From positions 62,001-126,000 of the forward strand of contig CALMZX010000029.1 of NCBI GenBank assembly GCA_937870685.1: a stretch of DNA of 64,000 nt. The letters are read 5' to 3'. Under the pieces are notes generated by a model. It had not been told where the DNA came from. It did no database searches and saw only the letters and a list, made by a program, of their open reading frames with translations. This stretch comes from an uncultured Alphaproteobacteria bacterium. Lineage in GTDB: Bacteria; Pseudomonadota; Alphaproteobacteria; Rhizobiales; Aestuariivirgaceae. Made by a program: the position numbers and the translations under genes. This document shows positions 29,608-38,784 of this stretch, piece by piece (positions within the stretch are counted from its first letter, which is position 1; the number at the start of each line of letters is the position of its first letter).

Positions 29608-30357
29608 TTGCTCTTGCACGGCAAAACAGCGGTTATCTCGGGTGCTGCCAGCCGCAGGGGGATTGGTCTTGCCACGGCAAGGCTCTTTGCGTCCCATGGT
29701 GCCAAAGTTGCGATCCTTGATCTGGACTTGAATGCGGCACATGAGGCGGCGAGCACTCTGGGCGAAGGTCACATCGGTTTGCGCTGTGACGTGACCGATT
29801 CTGAAGCCTGCCGAAGCGCCGTGGCTGCCGTAGCCGGAAAATTCGGCGGGATCGACATCCTGATCAACAATGCCGGCATTACCCAGCCGGTGAAGACCCT
29901 CGAAATTGACGCGAAGAGCTGGCAGCGCATTGTTGATGTGAACCTCACGGGCGTTCTGCTGCTGAGCCAGGCCGTGATCCCCCACATGAAGAACCGCGGC
30001 AAGGGCTCCATCGCTTGCATGTCGTCCGTATCCGCCCAGCGCGGTGGCGGCATTTTTGGCGGTCCGCACTACTCGGCGGCAAAGGCCGGTGTGCTCGGCC
30101 TGGCCAAGGCCATGGCCCGCGAATTCGGCCCGGATGGCATCCGCGTCAACTGCGTCACCCCCGGCCTGATTGAAACCGACATCACGGGGGACAAGCTCAC
30201 GCCTTCCATGAAGGCCGACATCATCAAGGGCATTCCGCTGGGCCGCCTGGGCGCGGCCAGTGATGTGGCCAACATCTACCTGTTCCTGGCGTCCGATCTC
30301 TCCGCCTATGTCACTGGCGCGGTGATCGACGTGAATGGAGGAATGCTGATCCACTAG
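29608..30357 (+). CDS. SDR-family NAD(P)-dependent oxidoreductase
   Basis: The 249-residue classical short-chain dehydrogenase has the TGxxxGIG cofactor motif in the form SGAASRRGIG near residue 12. It also has NNAGI near 85, the catalytic tyrosine/lysine pair in HYSAAK, and the C-terminal VIDVNGGML. The TTG at 29608 is the preferred start because GGGAGGA lies 3-4 nt upstream and homology begins at LLHGKTAVI. The frame extends upstream 18 codons without conserved sequence. It is the first gene of a sugar or polyol uptake operon, so it probably oxidises the imported polyol or sugar. The substrate is unknown. Confidence 0.88.
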   Translation: MLLHGKTAVISGAASRRGIGLATARLFASHGAKVAILDLDLNAAHEAASTLGEGHIGLRCDVTDSEACRSAVAAVAGKFGGIDILINNAGITQPVKTLEIDAKSWQRIVDVNLTGVLLLSQAVIPHMKNRGKGSIACMSSVSAQRGGGIFGGPHYSAAKAGVLGLAKAMAREFGPDGIRVNCVTPGLIETDITGDKLTPSMKADIIKGIPLGRLGAASDVANIYLFLASDLSAYVTGAVIDVNGGMLIH

Positions 30358-30427
30358 GGTCAGTGAACACAACGTCGGTCCACCTCCGAGGCGACATCGG
30401 GAACCGGCATCACATTGGGAGGATAAA

Positions 30428-31864
30428 GTGATCAACAGACGACAACTCATGCTGGGAGCTTCGCTTCTCGCGTTGACCCCATCCATGGCCCTCGCCCAGG
30501 CCAAGAACGCCGCGGAAGTGGCTGTAGAGGCCGCCAAGAAGTTTGCGGGCACAGAAATCAGCATTGTCTGGGAAGCGGGCCTGCAGTCCCTCGATCCGCT
30601 CAACTACTCGGGCCCCAAGTGGGAGAAGCTGACTGGCATCAAGGTCAAGGTCGTGGAAGTGCCGACCGACCAGATGTTCACCAAGATCATGCAGGACTTC
30701 CGCTCCGGTGCGGGGGCCTATGACGCGCTCAACGTCATTCCGTCATGGATGCCGGATCTGGTCAAGGCCGGTGCGCTTGAGCCGCTTGACGCAATGGTGG
30801 ACCAGTTTGGCTACCGCGACGAGTTGCAGGACATCGCCGCCGCCTATCGCGACAACCAGATGAAGGTTGGCGACAAGATTTATGGTTTCCCCGATGACGG
30901 CGACGTCATGCTCCTCTACTACCGCAAGGACATCTTCGAAGATCCGAAGATGATGGAAGAGTTCAAGGCGAAGCACGGCTACGACCTGGCGCCGCCCAAG
31001 GACTGGAAGCAGTTCTCCGAGATTGGACAGTTCATCACCGACAAAATGGCGCCAAAAACCTACGGCGCTGGCTTCTTCCGCGCGGCGCCCTATCCGCAGT
31101 ACATGTACCAGGAACGTTTCCGCATGGAAGGCGGCAAGTTCTTTGATGCCGAAACGATGAAATCGACGGTCAACAGCGATGTGGGCGTCAAGGTCCTGCA
31201 GGACATGCTGGCCGACAACAAGTTCATGCCGCCTGGCGTCGAACAATGGAACTTCGTCGACAATCTCGCGAACTTCCTGCAGGGCGCAACCGCCATGACG
31301 ATTTCCTGGCCGCCTTATGGACGCTGGGCCGCCGGATATGGTTCAGGTGAAGAAGCCCTGAACTGGGTGCCAAAGACCCAGGTCGCGGGCAAGGTCGGCT
31401 ATTCCATCAACCCGCTGGGCAGGCCGGAACTGGGCGTGGGCTTCGCACTGTCCGTGTCTTCAGCATCGAAGAACAAGGAAGCGGCCTATCTCTTCATCCA
31501 GTGGCTGAACAGCAAGCAGACGAGCCTTGAGCGTGTGCAGCTTCCCTACACGCTGCGCGATCCGTTCCGCACCTCGCACTACGAAAGCGCGGAGTATCGC
31601 AAGCTCTGGCCAGACGCCGGCGCCTATCTCGACACGATCAAGCTGTCCGGCGAGAAGGGCCTGCTCGACCTCTCGATGCTGCAACAGGACAAGTACGACG
31701 AGGCCATGTCCAAGGCACTCAGCAGCCTGTTTGCCGGAACCGACCCGAAAGCCGTGGCGGATGAAATGGCGGCCCAGTTCGACGCCATCACCGAAAAGGT
31801 GGGAGCCGACAAGCAGAAGGAAATCTATCAGGCCTGGGCAGCCAAGCCCGGCGCCTACCCTTGA
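30428..31864 (+). CDS. Carbohydrate ABC transporter substrate-binding protein (family 1)
   Basis: The 478-residue periplasmic protein has a signal peptide (MINRRQLMLGASLLALTPSMALA) with a twin-arginine-like NRRQLML start. The extracellular solute-binding family 1 fold is shown by GPKWEKLTGIKVKVVEV, IPSWMPDLVKAGALEPLD and YGFPDDGDVMLLYYRKD. Relatives bind sugars, polyols or oligosaccharides. The start is GTG at 30428 after TGGGAGGATAAA. A strong terminator lies between this gene and the permeases, which would give excess binding protein. It is longer than typical sugar binders (about 420), as in several alpha-proteobacterial polyol systems. The ligand is unknown. Confidence 0.92.
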   Translation: MINRRQLMLGASLLALTPSMALAQAKNAAEVAVEAAKKFAGTEISIVWEAGLQSLDPLNYSGPKWEKLTGIKVKVVEVPTDQMFTKIMQDFRSGAGAYDALNVIPSWMPDLVKAGALEPLDAMVDQFGYRDELQDIAAAYRDNQMKVGDKIYGFPDDGDVMLLYYRKDIFEDPKMMEEFKAKHGYDLAPPKDWKQFSEIGQFITDKMAPKTYGAGFFRAAPYPQYMYQERFRMEGGKFFDAETMKSTVNSDVGVKVLQDMLADNKFMPPGVEQWNFVDNLANFLQGATAMTISWPPYGRWAAGYGSGEEALNWVPKTQVAGKVGYSINPLGRPELGVGFALSVSSASKNKEAAYLFIQWLNSKQTSLERVQLPYTLRDPFRTSHYESAEYRKLWPDAGAYLDTIKLSGEKGLLDLSMLQQDKYDEAMSKALSSLFAGTDPKAVADEMAAQFDAITEKVGADKQKEIYQAWAAKPGAYP

Positions 31865-31875
31865 TGTGTTGACAG

Positions 31876-31906
31876 GGGAGGGCCACCCTTGTGGCCCTCC
31901 CTTTTT
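31876..31906 (+). terminator. Strong intra-operon terminator/attenuator
   Basis: An 11-bp perfect stem (GGGAGGGCCAC/GTGGCCCTCCC) with a 4-nt loop is followed directly by TTTTT. It sits between the binding protein and its permease genes, 12 nt after the stop. It probably lowers downstream expression rather than ending the operon, because the next genes have little room for another promoter. Confidence 0.85.
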
Positions 31907-31923
31907 CGCGCTTGCATGACGCC

Positions 31924-32823
31924 ATGAGCACAGACACCTACGGACACCGCCTTTCCGTATTCTCCGACAGGAACTTCAAGTACCTGATGGTCGCACCGGG
32001 TATCCTGATCCTGCTTCTCGTCGGCATTTTTCCGCTCATTTATTCGCTGGTGGTGAGTTTCCAGAACATCACCATGACGGATGTGGACACGTCATTTCAG
32101 GGCCTTCTGAACTACAAGCAGTTGTTCAGGGATGCGCGGCTGTGGCAGGCGTTGGGGCATACCGCGCTGATCACGGCGATTGCCCTGCCGCTGGAACTCG
32201 TCCTCGGATTCCTGCTCGCGCAACTGTTCCTTGAGCGGATGCCGGGGCGGCAGATCTTTGTGGCACTTCTCGTGCTGCCCACCGTACTCTCTCCCATCGT
32301 GGCCGGGGCCACCTGGCGCCTGATGTTTGACGTGCGCTTCGGCCCCATCGGACAGATCGTCAGCTATTTCGCGGGCGAGCCGGTGACCCTGCTGTGGACG
32401 GTGAACCCCAGTCTTGTCTATCCCGCCATCATCATCTGCGAAGTCTGGCAATGGACGCCATTCATGTTCCTGCTCCTGCTTGCGGCGCTTTCCAACGTTG
32501 ACCAGTCGCAACTGGAAGCGGCTGAACTGGATGGTGCGTCCTACTGGCGGGTGCTCCGGCAGATCATCATGCCTGCCATCAAGCCGGTTGTGGCGATCGC
32601 CGTGCTGATCCGCGGGCTCGACCTTTTCCGCATCTTTGACATCATCTGGGCCCTGACCGAGGGCGGTCCGGGCTCCATGACGGAGACAATCTCGCTCTAC
32701 ACTTATGTGATCGGATTCACGCAGTTCGACACCAGCTACACCGCGGCCGTCGCATTCCTCGTGGTAGCGCTGCTCAGCGTGATCGTCACACTGGTCCTGC
32801 GCCGCATGGAGTTGGTGAAGTGA
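31924..32823 (+). CDS. Carbohydrate ABC transporter permease (MalF/UgpA type)
   Basis: The 299-residue inner-membrane protein has six predicted helices. The first is VAPGILILLLVGIFPLIYSLVV. It carries the EAA coupling loop EAAELDGASYWRVLRQIIMP in the C-terminal half. The ATG at 31924 was preferred over GTG 31891, which lies inside the terminator stem. Its stop overlaps the GTG of the second permease (GTGA). With that subunit and the MalK-type ATPase it forms a CUT1-type importer for the preceding binding protein. Confidence 0.92.
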   Translation: MSTDTYGHRLSVFSDRNFKYLMVAPGILILLLVGIFPLIYSLVVSFQNITMTDVDTSFQGLLNYKQLFRDARLWQALGHTALITAIALPLELVLGFLLAQLFLERMPGRQIFVALLVLPTVLSPIVAGATWRLMFDVRFGPIGQIVSYFAGEPVTLLWTVNPSLVYPAIIICEVWQWTPFMFLLLLAALSNVDQSQLEAAELDGASYWRVLRQIIMPAIKPVVAIAVLIRGLDLFRIFDIIWALTEGGPGSMTETISLYTYVIGFTQFDTSYTAAVAFLVVALLSVIVTLVLRRMELVK

Positions 32824-33659
32824 CCGCGCTCACCCGCAGACAGCGCCGCGCGCTCACGCTGGCCATGCGCTATCTCATCGCCGTGGCCGTGACGCTGCTG
32901 TTCCTTTTCCCGGTCTACTGGCTGTTCATGATCTCGTTCAAGACGCCGGAGGAGATCTTCCATGTTCCGCCGCTCTGGCTTCCGGGGCAGATACAGTTCA
33001 ACAACTACTGGGTCCTGTTCAAGGATGGAGACGTGGTCGCCATTCTCAACAGCCTGATCGTGGCGGGCACCAGTTCGGTGATTGCCATGGTGCTGGGCAC
33101 CTTCTGTGCCTACAGCCTCGCCCGATTCAACACGGGCGGGGAGAACCTCGCCATGTGGATCATTTCGCAGCGGATGATCCCGCCCATGGCCGTCGTCTTC
33201 CCGATCTTCCTGATCTACGTGCACTTTGGCATGGTCGACACCTTTTCGGGCCTCATTCTGCTCTACACGGCGTTCAACCTGCCATACGTCATCTGGATGA
33301 TGCGCGGCTACATCGCCGACATTCCGTTGGAACTCGAGGAAAGTGCTCTGGTTGACGGCTGCACGCGCTGGCAGGTGATCTGGAAAGTGGTGTTCCCCAT
33401 GGCGCGGTCCGGCCTGATGGCAACTGCGGTTTTCACTTTTGTCTTTGCGTGGAACGACTTCCTCTTCGCCCTCATCCTCACGCGGACGGAGGTGATCACC
33501 TTCCCGGTCCAACTGACACACTACATGGGTGGGCAGTCCAACTTCTGGGCGAAGATCGCGGCCATGTCGGTGCTCGGTACTTTGCCGATCTTCGTCGCGG
33601 TCACGATCATGCAAAGGTATCTGGTGCGCGGCATTTCGCTAGGCGCGGTCAAGGGTTAG
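32820..33659 (+). CDS. Carbohydrate ABC transporter permease (MalG/UgpE type)
   Basis: The 279-residue inner-membrane protein has six helices and the EAA-type loop [20 protein letters not shown]. It ends in the positively charged [14 protein letters not shown] tail common to MalG-type subunits. The start GTG overlaps the upstream stop. The ATPase gene begins 10 nt downstream. It pairs with the preceding MalF-type permease. Confidence 0.93.
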   Translation: MTALTRRQRRALTLAMRYLIAVAVTLLFLFPVYWLFMISFKTPEEIFHVPPLWLPGQIQFNNYWVLFKDGDVVAILNSLIVAGTSSVIAMVLGTFCAYSLARFNTGGENLAMWIISQRMIPPMAVVFPIFLIYVHFGMVDTFSGLILLYTAFNLPYVIWMMRGYIADIPLELEESALVDGCTRWQVIWKVVFPMARSGLMATAVFTFVFAWNDFLFALILTRTEVITFPVQLTHYMGGQSNFWAKIAAMSVLGTLPIFVAVTIMQRYLVRGISLGAVKG

Positions 33660-33669
33660 GGAGAACAGG

Positions 33670-34770
33670 GTGGCGGACGTCCGGATTTCAGGTCTCCACA
33701 AATATTATGGTGCCATGCATGCCCTCAAGGGCATCGACCTCACCATTGCTGACGGGGAGTTTGCCGTCTTCGTCGGACCCTCGGGTTGTGGCAAGAGCAC
33801 CTTGCTGCGCACTATCGCCGGGCTGGAAGACGTGGATGCGGGAGAGATTGCAATTGGTGGCGGCGTGGTCAATGACATGCGGCCGCGCGACCGGAACATC
33901 GCCATGGTGTTTCAGAACTATGCGCTCTACCCCTATCTCACGGTATTTGAGAATATCGCCTTCGGATTGCGGGCACGGAAGTTTGCCGATTCCGAAATCA
34001 GCAAGCGGGTCGGTGATGCGGCATCAATGCTGGGCATCACCGCATTGCTGGACCGGTTCCCGCGCCAGTTGTCGGGTGGACAGCGGCAACGTGTTGCCAT
34101 TGGCCGGGCCATTGTGCGGCAGGCGCAGCTCTTCCTCTTCGACGAGCCGCTGTCCAATCTGGATGCCAAGTTGCGAGACGAGATGCGGAGTGAGATCAAG
34201 CGCCTGCACAAGAACATCGCCACCACGATGATCTACGTCACGCACGACCAGGTGGAGGCGATGACTTTGGCGGACCGGATTGTCCTGTTGCGGGATGGCC
34301 GCATTGAACAGCAGGGTTCGCCGCTGGACCTGTTTGAGCGGCCGGCGACGGGATTTGTGGCAGGTTTCCTCGGGTCGCCGACAATCAATCTTATTCCTGC
34401 CGTCATGGACGTGCGCGGCAACTCGGTGGCCGTGAGGTTGACCTCAGGAGAAATGTTGGAACTCCCCGCAGACAAAGTGCAAAGTGCGGCCGGCAGCAAT
34501 GGCAAGAAAGTCATCCTCGGCATCAGGCCACAACATCTGACTCGCGCCGGGCGCGCTGCGCTGCCCAAGGGCCAGATACGGGTCAAGGCGGTGGCCGATC
34601 TGATCCAGCCCACGGGAACGCGTACCTACGTGACTTCGCGGATTGGTGATGTGGCGGTCACTGCGGAATTGGGCGCCCATGATGTGCACGAGCAGGGCGC
34701 AACCCTGGACTATGCCGTGGACATGAATCGCTGTGTGCTGATTGACCCGCAAACAGACAAGGTGTTGTGA
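33670..34770 (+). CDS. Carbohydrate ABC transporter ATP-binding protein (MalK/UgpC type)
   Basis: The 366-residue ATPase has Walker [10 protein letters not shown] near residue 36, Q-loop [13 protein letters not shown], signature [16 protein letters not shown], Walker [13 protein letters not shown] and H-loop [15 protein letters not shown]-terminal TOBE-type region (about 240-366) as in MalK can serve regulation. The start GTG lies 10 nt after the permease stop. A transketolase gene begins two nucleotides after its TGA, so transport and catabolism are in one transcript. Confidence 0.94.
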   Translation: MADVRISGLHKYYGAMHALKGIDLTIADGEFAVFVGPSGCGKSTLLRTIAGLEDVDAGEIAIGGGVVNDMRPRDRNIAMVFQNYALYPYLTVFENIAFGLRARKFADSEISKRVGDAASMLGITALLDRFPRQLSGGQRQRVAIGRAIVRQAQLFLFDEPLSNLDAKLRDEMRSEIKRLHKNIATTMIYVTHDQVEAMTLADRIVLLRDGRIEQQGSPLDLFERPATGFVAGFLGSPTINLIPAVMDVRGNSVAVRLTSGEMLELPADKVQSAAGSNGKKVILGIRPQHLTRAGRAALPKGQIRVKAVADLIQPTGTRTYVTSRIGDVAVTAELGAHDVHEQGATLDYAVDMNRCVLIDPQTDKVL

Positions 34771-34771
34771 C

Positions 34772-35611
34772 GTGACGGGGAAAATCTCAAATACGAGCCT
34801 CGAACAGCGGGCAAGGAACATCCGGCGCCATGCATTGCGCATGGCCGAGGTGCAAGGGCAGGGCTACATCGCGCAGGCGCTTGGCATTGCGGATGTTCTG
34901 GCCGTGTCCTATTTTGATGGCCTGAATTACAGGGCCCATGATCCGGAATGGGAGGGCCGCGACCGCTTCCTGCTTTCCATCGGCCACTATGCCATTGCAC
35001 TGTATGCCGCATTGATTGAGGCGGGCATCATCCCCGAGGATGAGATTGAAACATACGGATCTGATGACAGCCGTTTGCCGATGTCCGGCATGGCCTCCTA
35101 CACACCGGGAATGGAAATTACCGGCGGATCGCTTGGGCAGGGGCTTTCAATAGCGGTGGGCATGTGTCTCGGCTTGAAGCGGAAACAATCCGGGAGCTTC
35201 GTCTACAACCTGCTCTCCGATGGCGAGCTTGACGAGGGATCCACGTGGGAGGCGGCGATGTCGGCTGCAAGTTTTGGTCTCGACAACCTCATCGCCATTG
35301 TGGATGTCAACAACATGCAGGCCGATGGACCGTCGAAAGGCATCCTGAATTTTGAACCCTTGCATGAGAAATTTGCCGCTTTCGGTTGGCACGTGCAGCG
35401 TGTGGATGGAAATGTGATCGCTGATCTCGTGACTGCCTTTCGCGCCGCCCGCGCATGTGGGCAAAGAAAGCCACGCGTCATCATCTGTGATACCAAGATG
35501 GGAAAGGGTGTTGATTTCCTTGAGGCGCGCGAGCGCAATCACTTCCTCAGGGTCGAGCCGGAGGAATGGAGCAGGGCACTCGAAGCGATCAACGCCGGGC
35601 GTGCGTCATGA
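34772..35611 (+). CDS. Transketolase, N-terminal (TPP-binding) subunit
   Basis: The 279-residue product corresponds to the pyrophosphate-binding half of transketolase. Near the start it has DRFLLSIGHYAIALYAAL, then GSLGQGLSIAVG and the TPP/Mg motif SDGELDEGSTWEAAMSAASFGLDNLIAIVDVNN, followed by GKGVDF. The conserved GDG is SDG here, as in many split enzymes. The GTG at 34772 starts just after the ATPase stop. Its TGA overlaps the ATG of the C-terminal subunit (ATGA), so the two chains are made in equal amount. Split transketolases in sugar operons act on specific ketose phosphates (for example apulose 4-phosphate in AptAB); the substrate here is unknown. Confidence 0.93.
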   Translation: MTGKISNTSLEQRARNIRRHALRMAEVQGQGYIAQALGIADVLAVSYFDGLNYRAHDPEWEGRDRFLLSIGHYAIALYAALIEAGIIPEDEIETYGSDDSRLPMSGMASYTPGMEITGGSLGQGLSIAVGMCLGLKRKQSGSFVYNLLSDGELDEGSTWEAAMSAASFGLDNLIAIVDVNNMQADGPSKGILNFEPLHEKFAAFGWHVQRVDGNVIADLVTAFRAARACGQRKPRVIICDTKMGKGVDFLEARERNHFLRVEPEEWSRALEAINAGRAS

Positions 35612-36627
35612 TGCGCGACAAGTACAGCCGTCCACACGTGGCGGCGCAGGGAGTCCGGCTGAAGACATCGGCCATGATTGCCTCCATTGCCGGTGATGAC
35701 CAGCCAACCCGCATGGCACCCTTCGGCACGGCATTGGTCGAACTTGCAAAAAGCCGGCCGGACGTGGTGGGTTTGTCCGCCGACCTGGCGAAGTATACCG
35801 ATCTGCATGTCTTCGCGCAGGCCCATCCCGACAGGTTCTACCAGATGGGCATGGCGGAACAGTTGCTCATGGGAGCCGCCGCCGGCCTTGCCCGGGAAGG
35901 GTTCCTTCCATTTGCAACCACCTATGCGGTTTTTGCCTCGCGCCGCGCCTATGATTTCATCTGCATGGCGATCGCCGAGGAAAATCTCAATGTGAAGATT
36001 GCCTGTGCCTTGCCTGGTCTCACCACTGGCTATGGTCCCAGCCATCAGGCAACAGAAGACCTTGCTATCTTCCGTGGCCTTCCCAACCTCACGATCATTG
36101 ACCCATGTGATGCGCTGGAGATTGAGCAGGCAGTGCCCGCCGTTGCCGAACATCAGGGCCCGGTCTACATGCGCCTGCTACGGGGCAAGGTCCCGCTTGT
36201 GCTCGACAAGTATGACTACCGCTTTGAGATCGGAAAGGCCAAGCTGCTGCGGGATGGATCGGACGTGTTGTTCATATCAAGCGGGCTGATGACCATGCGG
36301 GCGCTGGAGGCGGCCGCTGAACTTGAGAGATCCGGCACACGCGCCGCCGTGCTTCATGTCGGCACCATCAAGCCACTGGATACCGAAACCATCCTGAACG
36401 AGGCCATGCGCGGCGGGCGAGCCGTAGTTGTCGCCGAGAATCACACCGTGGTTGGCGGGCTTGGCGAAGCCGTGGCTCGCCACCTCGTGCTCAATGGGTT
36501 CTCGGGCCGCTTTCATCACATCGGATTGCCTGACGCCTTCCTCGATGCGGGCGCATTGCCCACGCTCCACGACCGCTACGGCATCTCATCTCAACGCATG
36601 GCCGAAACAATCAGGAACTGGCTTTAG
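35608..36627 (+). CDS. Transketolase, C-terminal (pyrimidine-binding) subunit
   Basis: The 339-residue product carries the pyrimidine-binding domain and the C-terminal domain of transketolase. Key segments are MGMAEQLLMGAAAGLAREG with the TPP-activating glutamate, LPGLTTGYGPSHQATEDLA and HVGTIKPLDTETI. It starts with ATG at 35608 inside the preceding stop; the longer in-frame extension overlaps the first subunit and is not supported. It joins the N-terminal subunit to make a complete enzyme transferring two-carbon ketol units. The lactonase gene follows after 16 nt. Confidence 0.93.
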   Translation: MMRDKYSRPHVAAQGVRLKTSAMIASIAGDDQPTRMAPFGTALVELAKSRPDVVGLSADLAKYTDLHVFAQAHPDRFYQMGMAEQLLMGAAAGLAREGFLPFATTYAVFASRRAYDFICMAIAEENLNVKIACALPGLTTGYGPSHQATEDLAIFRGLPNLTIIDPCDALEIEQAVPAVAEHQGPVYMRLLRGKVPLVLDKYDYRFEIGKAKLLRDGSDVLFISSGLMTMRALEAAAELERSGTRAAVLHVGTIKPLDTETILNEAMRGGRAVVVAENHTVVGGLGEAVARHLVLNGFSGRFHHIGLPDAFLDAGALPTLHDRYGISSQRMAETIRNWL

Positions 36628-36643
36628 AAGACGGGAGGACAAC

Positions 36644-37537
36644 ATGGCTTCGGGGATTTTTGCGCGGAACATTGGGGCACCGGAGGGACCAATCTCTCTG
36701 ACGGACGGTTCAATGTATGTGACGGAGATGTCGAATTCGACATTGAACGTGACGAGGCTGTCTCCGAAAGGTGAGAGAAAGGTCATCAAGAACACGGGAG
36801 GGCGGCCCAATGGGTTGGCCGTTGATGGCGAAGGCCTGATCTGGATTGCCGAGGCCGGGCAGCGTGCACTTGTCTGCATCGATCCTGCGGGCCGGGAACT
36901 GAAGCGCCTCGAAGGGGATGAAAAGCACGGGCGCTTCTTCTTCCCGAACGATCTTGCCTTTGGTCCGGATGGTGATCTCTACATGACGGATTCCGGCATG
37001 GCGCTCACCGATTTTCTCGACGGCCAGAACTTTGTTGACGACTTTATGAATCTGAAATGGGACGGCCGCGTCTACCAGATCGATCCACGCAGCATGAAGA
37101 TTGTCAGGTTGATTGACCGCAAGATCCGCTTCACGAATGGCATCGCTTTTGGTCCGGACAACACGCTCTACGCCAATGCGTCCTTCACCGGCGAAATCTA
37201 CAGCTATGATGTCTTTGGCGCACGCAAGCCGAAGCGCGAGCTGTTTGGCAATGTCCTGCAGAAGGACAAGCAGACCGGCTTCAAAGGCCCGGATGGCATG
37301 AAATTCGGCGTTGATGGTCGCCTCTATTGCACGGTCTATGGCCAGAAGAACGTGACTGTGCTCAACAAGAATGGCAAGGTGGCGGACCGGATTCCGCTTG
37401 ACGGTCCGTGCCCGACAAACCTTGCGTTCTCGCGCGATGGCACGATGATCTTGGTCACAGAAGTTTCAAAAGGCCAGGTGGAACAGCTCGAAGCACCCTG
37501 CCGCGGCCTCGAACTCTTTTATCCCAAGACTTCGTGA
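36644..37537 (+). CDS. SMP-30/gluconolactonase/LRE family protein
   Basis: The 297-residue product is a six-bladed propeller of the SMP-30 family. Visible metal-site and blade motifs are GAPEGPISL at the start, RPNGLAVDGEG, FPNDLAFGPDGDLYMTDSG and FTNGIAFGPDNTLY, the last two giving the asparagine/aspartate ligands. Members hydrolyse sugar lactones. GGGAGGAC precedes the ATG at 36644. As the last gene of the transporter-transketolase run it suggests that an aldonolactone is an intermediate, probably made by a dehydrogenase acting on an aldose. Phosphotriesterase-like or regulatory roles are less likely. Confidence 0.88.
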   Translation: MASGIFARNIGAPEGPISLTDGSMYVTEMSNSTLNVTRLSPKGERKVIKNTGGRPNGLAVDGEGLIWIAEAGQRALVCIDPAGRELKRLEGDEKHGRFFFPNDLAFGPDGDLYMTDSGMALTDFLDGQNFVDDFMNLKWDGRVYQIDPRSMKIVRLIDRKIRFTNGIAFGPDNTLYANASFTGEIYSYDVFGARKPKRELFGNVLQKDKQTGFKGPDGMKFGVDGRLYCTVYGQKNVTVLNKNGKVADRIPLDGPCPTNLAFSRDGTMILVTEVSKGQVEQLEAPCRGLELFYPKTS

Positions 37538-37839
37538 CCCCCGTTGTTGTCGTTCGCATTCGCGACGGCCTCATCGCCGCTCTCGGCCGTCAACACTGAC
37601 GGAACTGGTCCGAAGACTTCCGCACGGACGTGGTGCGAATCTCGGGGTGCGCCAGCCTCTTGCCGGAGGGCCGAAGCAGCTGGGCCTTCGTGCTGATGCG
37701 GAGAAGTCATCGGAAGGTCGGCCCGGCCTGTGGCATTTGACGAAAGGAGGGACTGGTTGGATAGTTGCCACAACTGCGGGCTCTGTTGCGCGCCGAACGG
37801 CATCTGCGCATCAATTGAAACGGCAGCGGGAGACTGGAC
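37538..37839. other. Non-coding gap with possible weak terminator
   Basis: This 302-bp stretch has no convincing gene; the minus-strand frame across it lacks family features. A GACGGCC/GGCCGTC inverted repeat at 37564-37591 without U-run may end the transketolase-lactonase transcript. A promoter for the dioxygenase must lie in the second half but is not recognisable. Confidence 0.4.
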
Positions 37840-38784
37840 ATGGTCAAGAAAATTGTCAGGCGCAAGCCAGCAGACAAAAAGGTCCCGGCGATAAAAACGA
37901 AATCCCGGAACTCGGAGGCCCAGTGCTTCTTCACGGTCAGGGACAGCGTGAAAGTGGTTCAGGGGCGCGTGGGTCAGAAAGCAAACCAGCGCGTGAAATT
38001 CATCGCAGACGCATTGGTCAGGCATCTCCACGCCTTCATCAAGGAAACCCGTCCGACCATGGACGAATGGATGCAGGGCATCGGGTTTCTCACCCGAACC
38101 GGTCATCTCAGCAATGATTGGCGGCAGGAATTCATCCTGCTGTCCGATGTGCTTGGAGTCTCAATGCTCGTGGAAACACTCAACCATCAAAAGACGTCGG
38201 GCGAGACTGAATCGACAGTGCTGGGGCCATTCTATGTGAAGAATGCGCCGCAGTATCCCAATGGCGCCAACATCTGCCTTGATGGAAAGGGCGAGGCTGT
38301 GCTTGTCCGCGGTCGCGTGACCAACGCGAGAGGCAAGCCCATTGCGGGAGCCCTGCTGGAAATCTGGCAGGCGAATGAGGATGGCTTCTACGATGTCCAG
38401 CAAAAAGGCACCCAGCCTGACATGAATTTGCGAGGTGTGTTTACTTCGGATGAAGACGGAAAATACAGCTTCCGGACAGCCTACCCGCGCCACTATCCCA
38501 TCCCCTATGATGGAAGTGTGGGAGACCTTTTGAAAGCGCTGGACCGGAACCCCAACCGTCCGGCACACATGCATTTCATGGTATCGGCAGAAGGCCATGA
38601 AACGCTCGTGACACATATCTTCACGCCGGACTGCCCATGGCTCAGGGATGATGCTGTCTTCGGAGTCAAGGAAAGCCTGATTGCCGACTTCAGGATTGTG
38701 GATGACCAGCAGCGCGCGGCGGATCTGGGCTTGCCCAATCCGTTTCGCGAGGTGGAGTGGAACGTGGTATTGGCAGCTACATGA
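37840..38784 (+). CDS. Intradiol ring-cleavage dioxygenase (hydroxyquinol 1,2-dioxygenase-like)
   Basis: The 314-residue product has the helical N-terminal dioxygenase domain with EWMQGIGFLTRTGHLSNDWRQEF and the LGPFYVKNAP junction. The beta-sandwich catalytic domain follows. The four ferric ligands are visible: the tyrosine of DGFYDVQ, the tyrosine in PRHYPIPYDG, and two histidines in RPAHMHFMVSAEGH. Residue patterns match hydroxyquinol/catechol dioxygenases, which open 1,2-diol aromatic rings to maleylacetate- or muconate-type acids. The lysine-rich first 25 residues are unusual. GGGAGA precedes the ATG. It is coupled by ATGA overlap to a BKACE-family gene. Hydroxyquinol specificity is likely but not proven. 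Confidence 0.88.
   Translation: MVKKIVRRKPADKKVPAIKTKSRNSEAQCFFTVRDSVKVVQGRVGQKANQRVKFIADALVRHLHAFIKETRPTMDEWMQGIGFLTRTGHLSNDWRQEFILLSDVLGVSMLVETLNHQKTSGETESTVLGPFYVKNAPQYPNGANICLDGKGEAVLVRGRVTNARGKPIAGALLEIWQANEDGFYDVQQKGTQPDMNLRGVFTSDEDGKYSFRTAYPRHYPIPYDGSVGDLLKALDRNPNRPAHMHFMVSAEGHETLVTHIFTPDCPWLRDDAVFGVKESLIADFRIVDDQQRAADLGLPNPFREVEWNVVLAAT

Noticed and set aside
31891-31923. GTG 31891 as permease start
   Set aside because: It lies inside the terminator stem of the preceding gene; ATG 31924 aligns with MalF-type proteins.
37564-37591. Rho-independent terminator after the lactonase gene
   Set aside because: The GACGGCC/GGCCGTC repeat has a long 14-nt loop and no U-run, so it is mentioned only as weak.
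37519-38106. 195-codon minus-strand frame
   Set aside because: It overlaps the intradiol dioxygenase start and the lactonase end, has no recognisable domain, and its composition is that of an antisense shadow.
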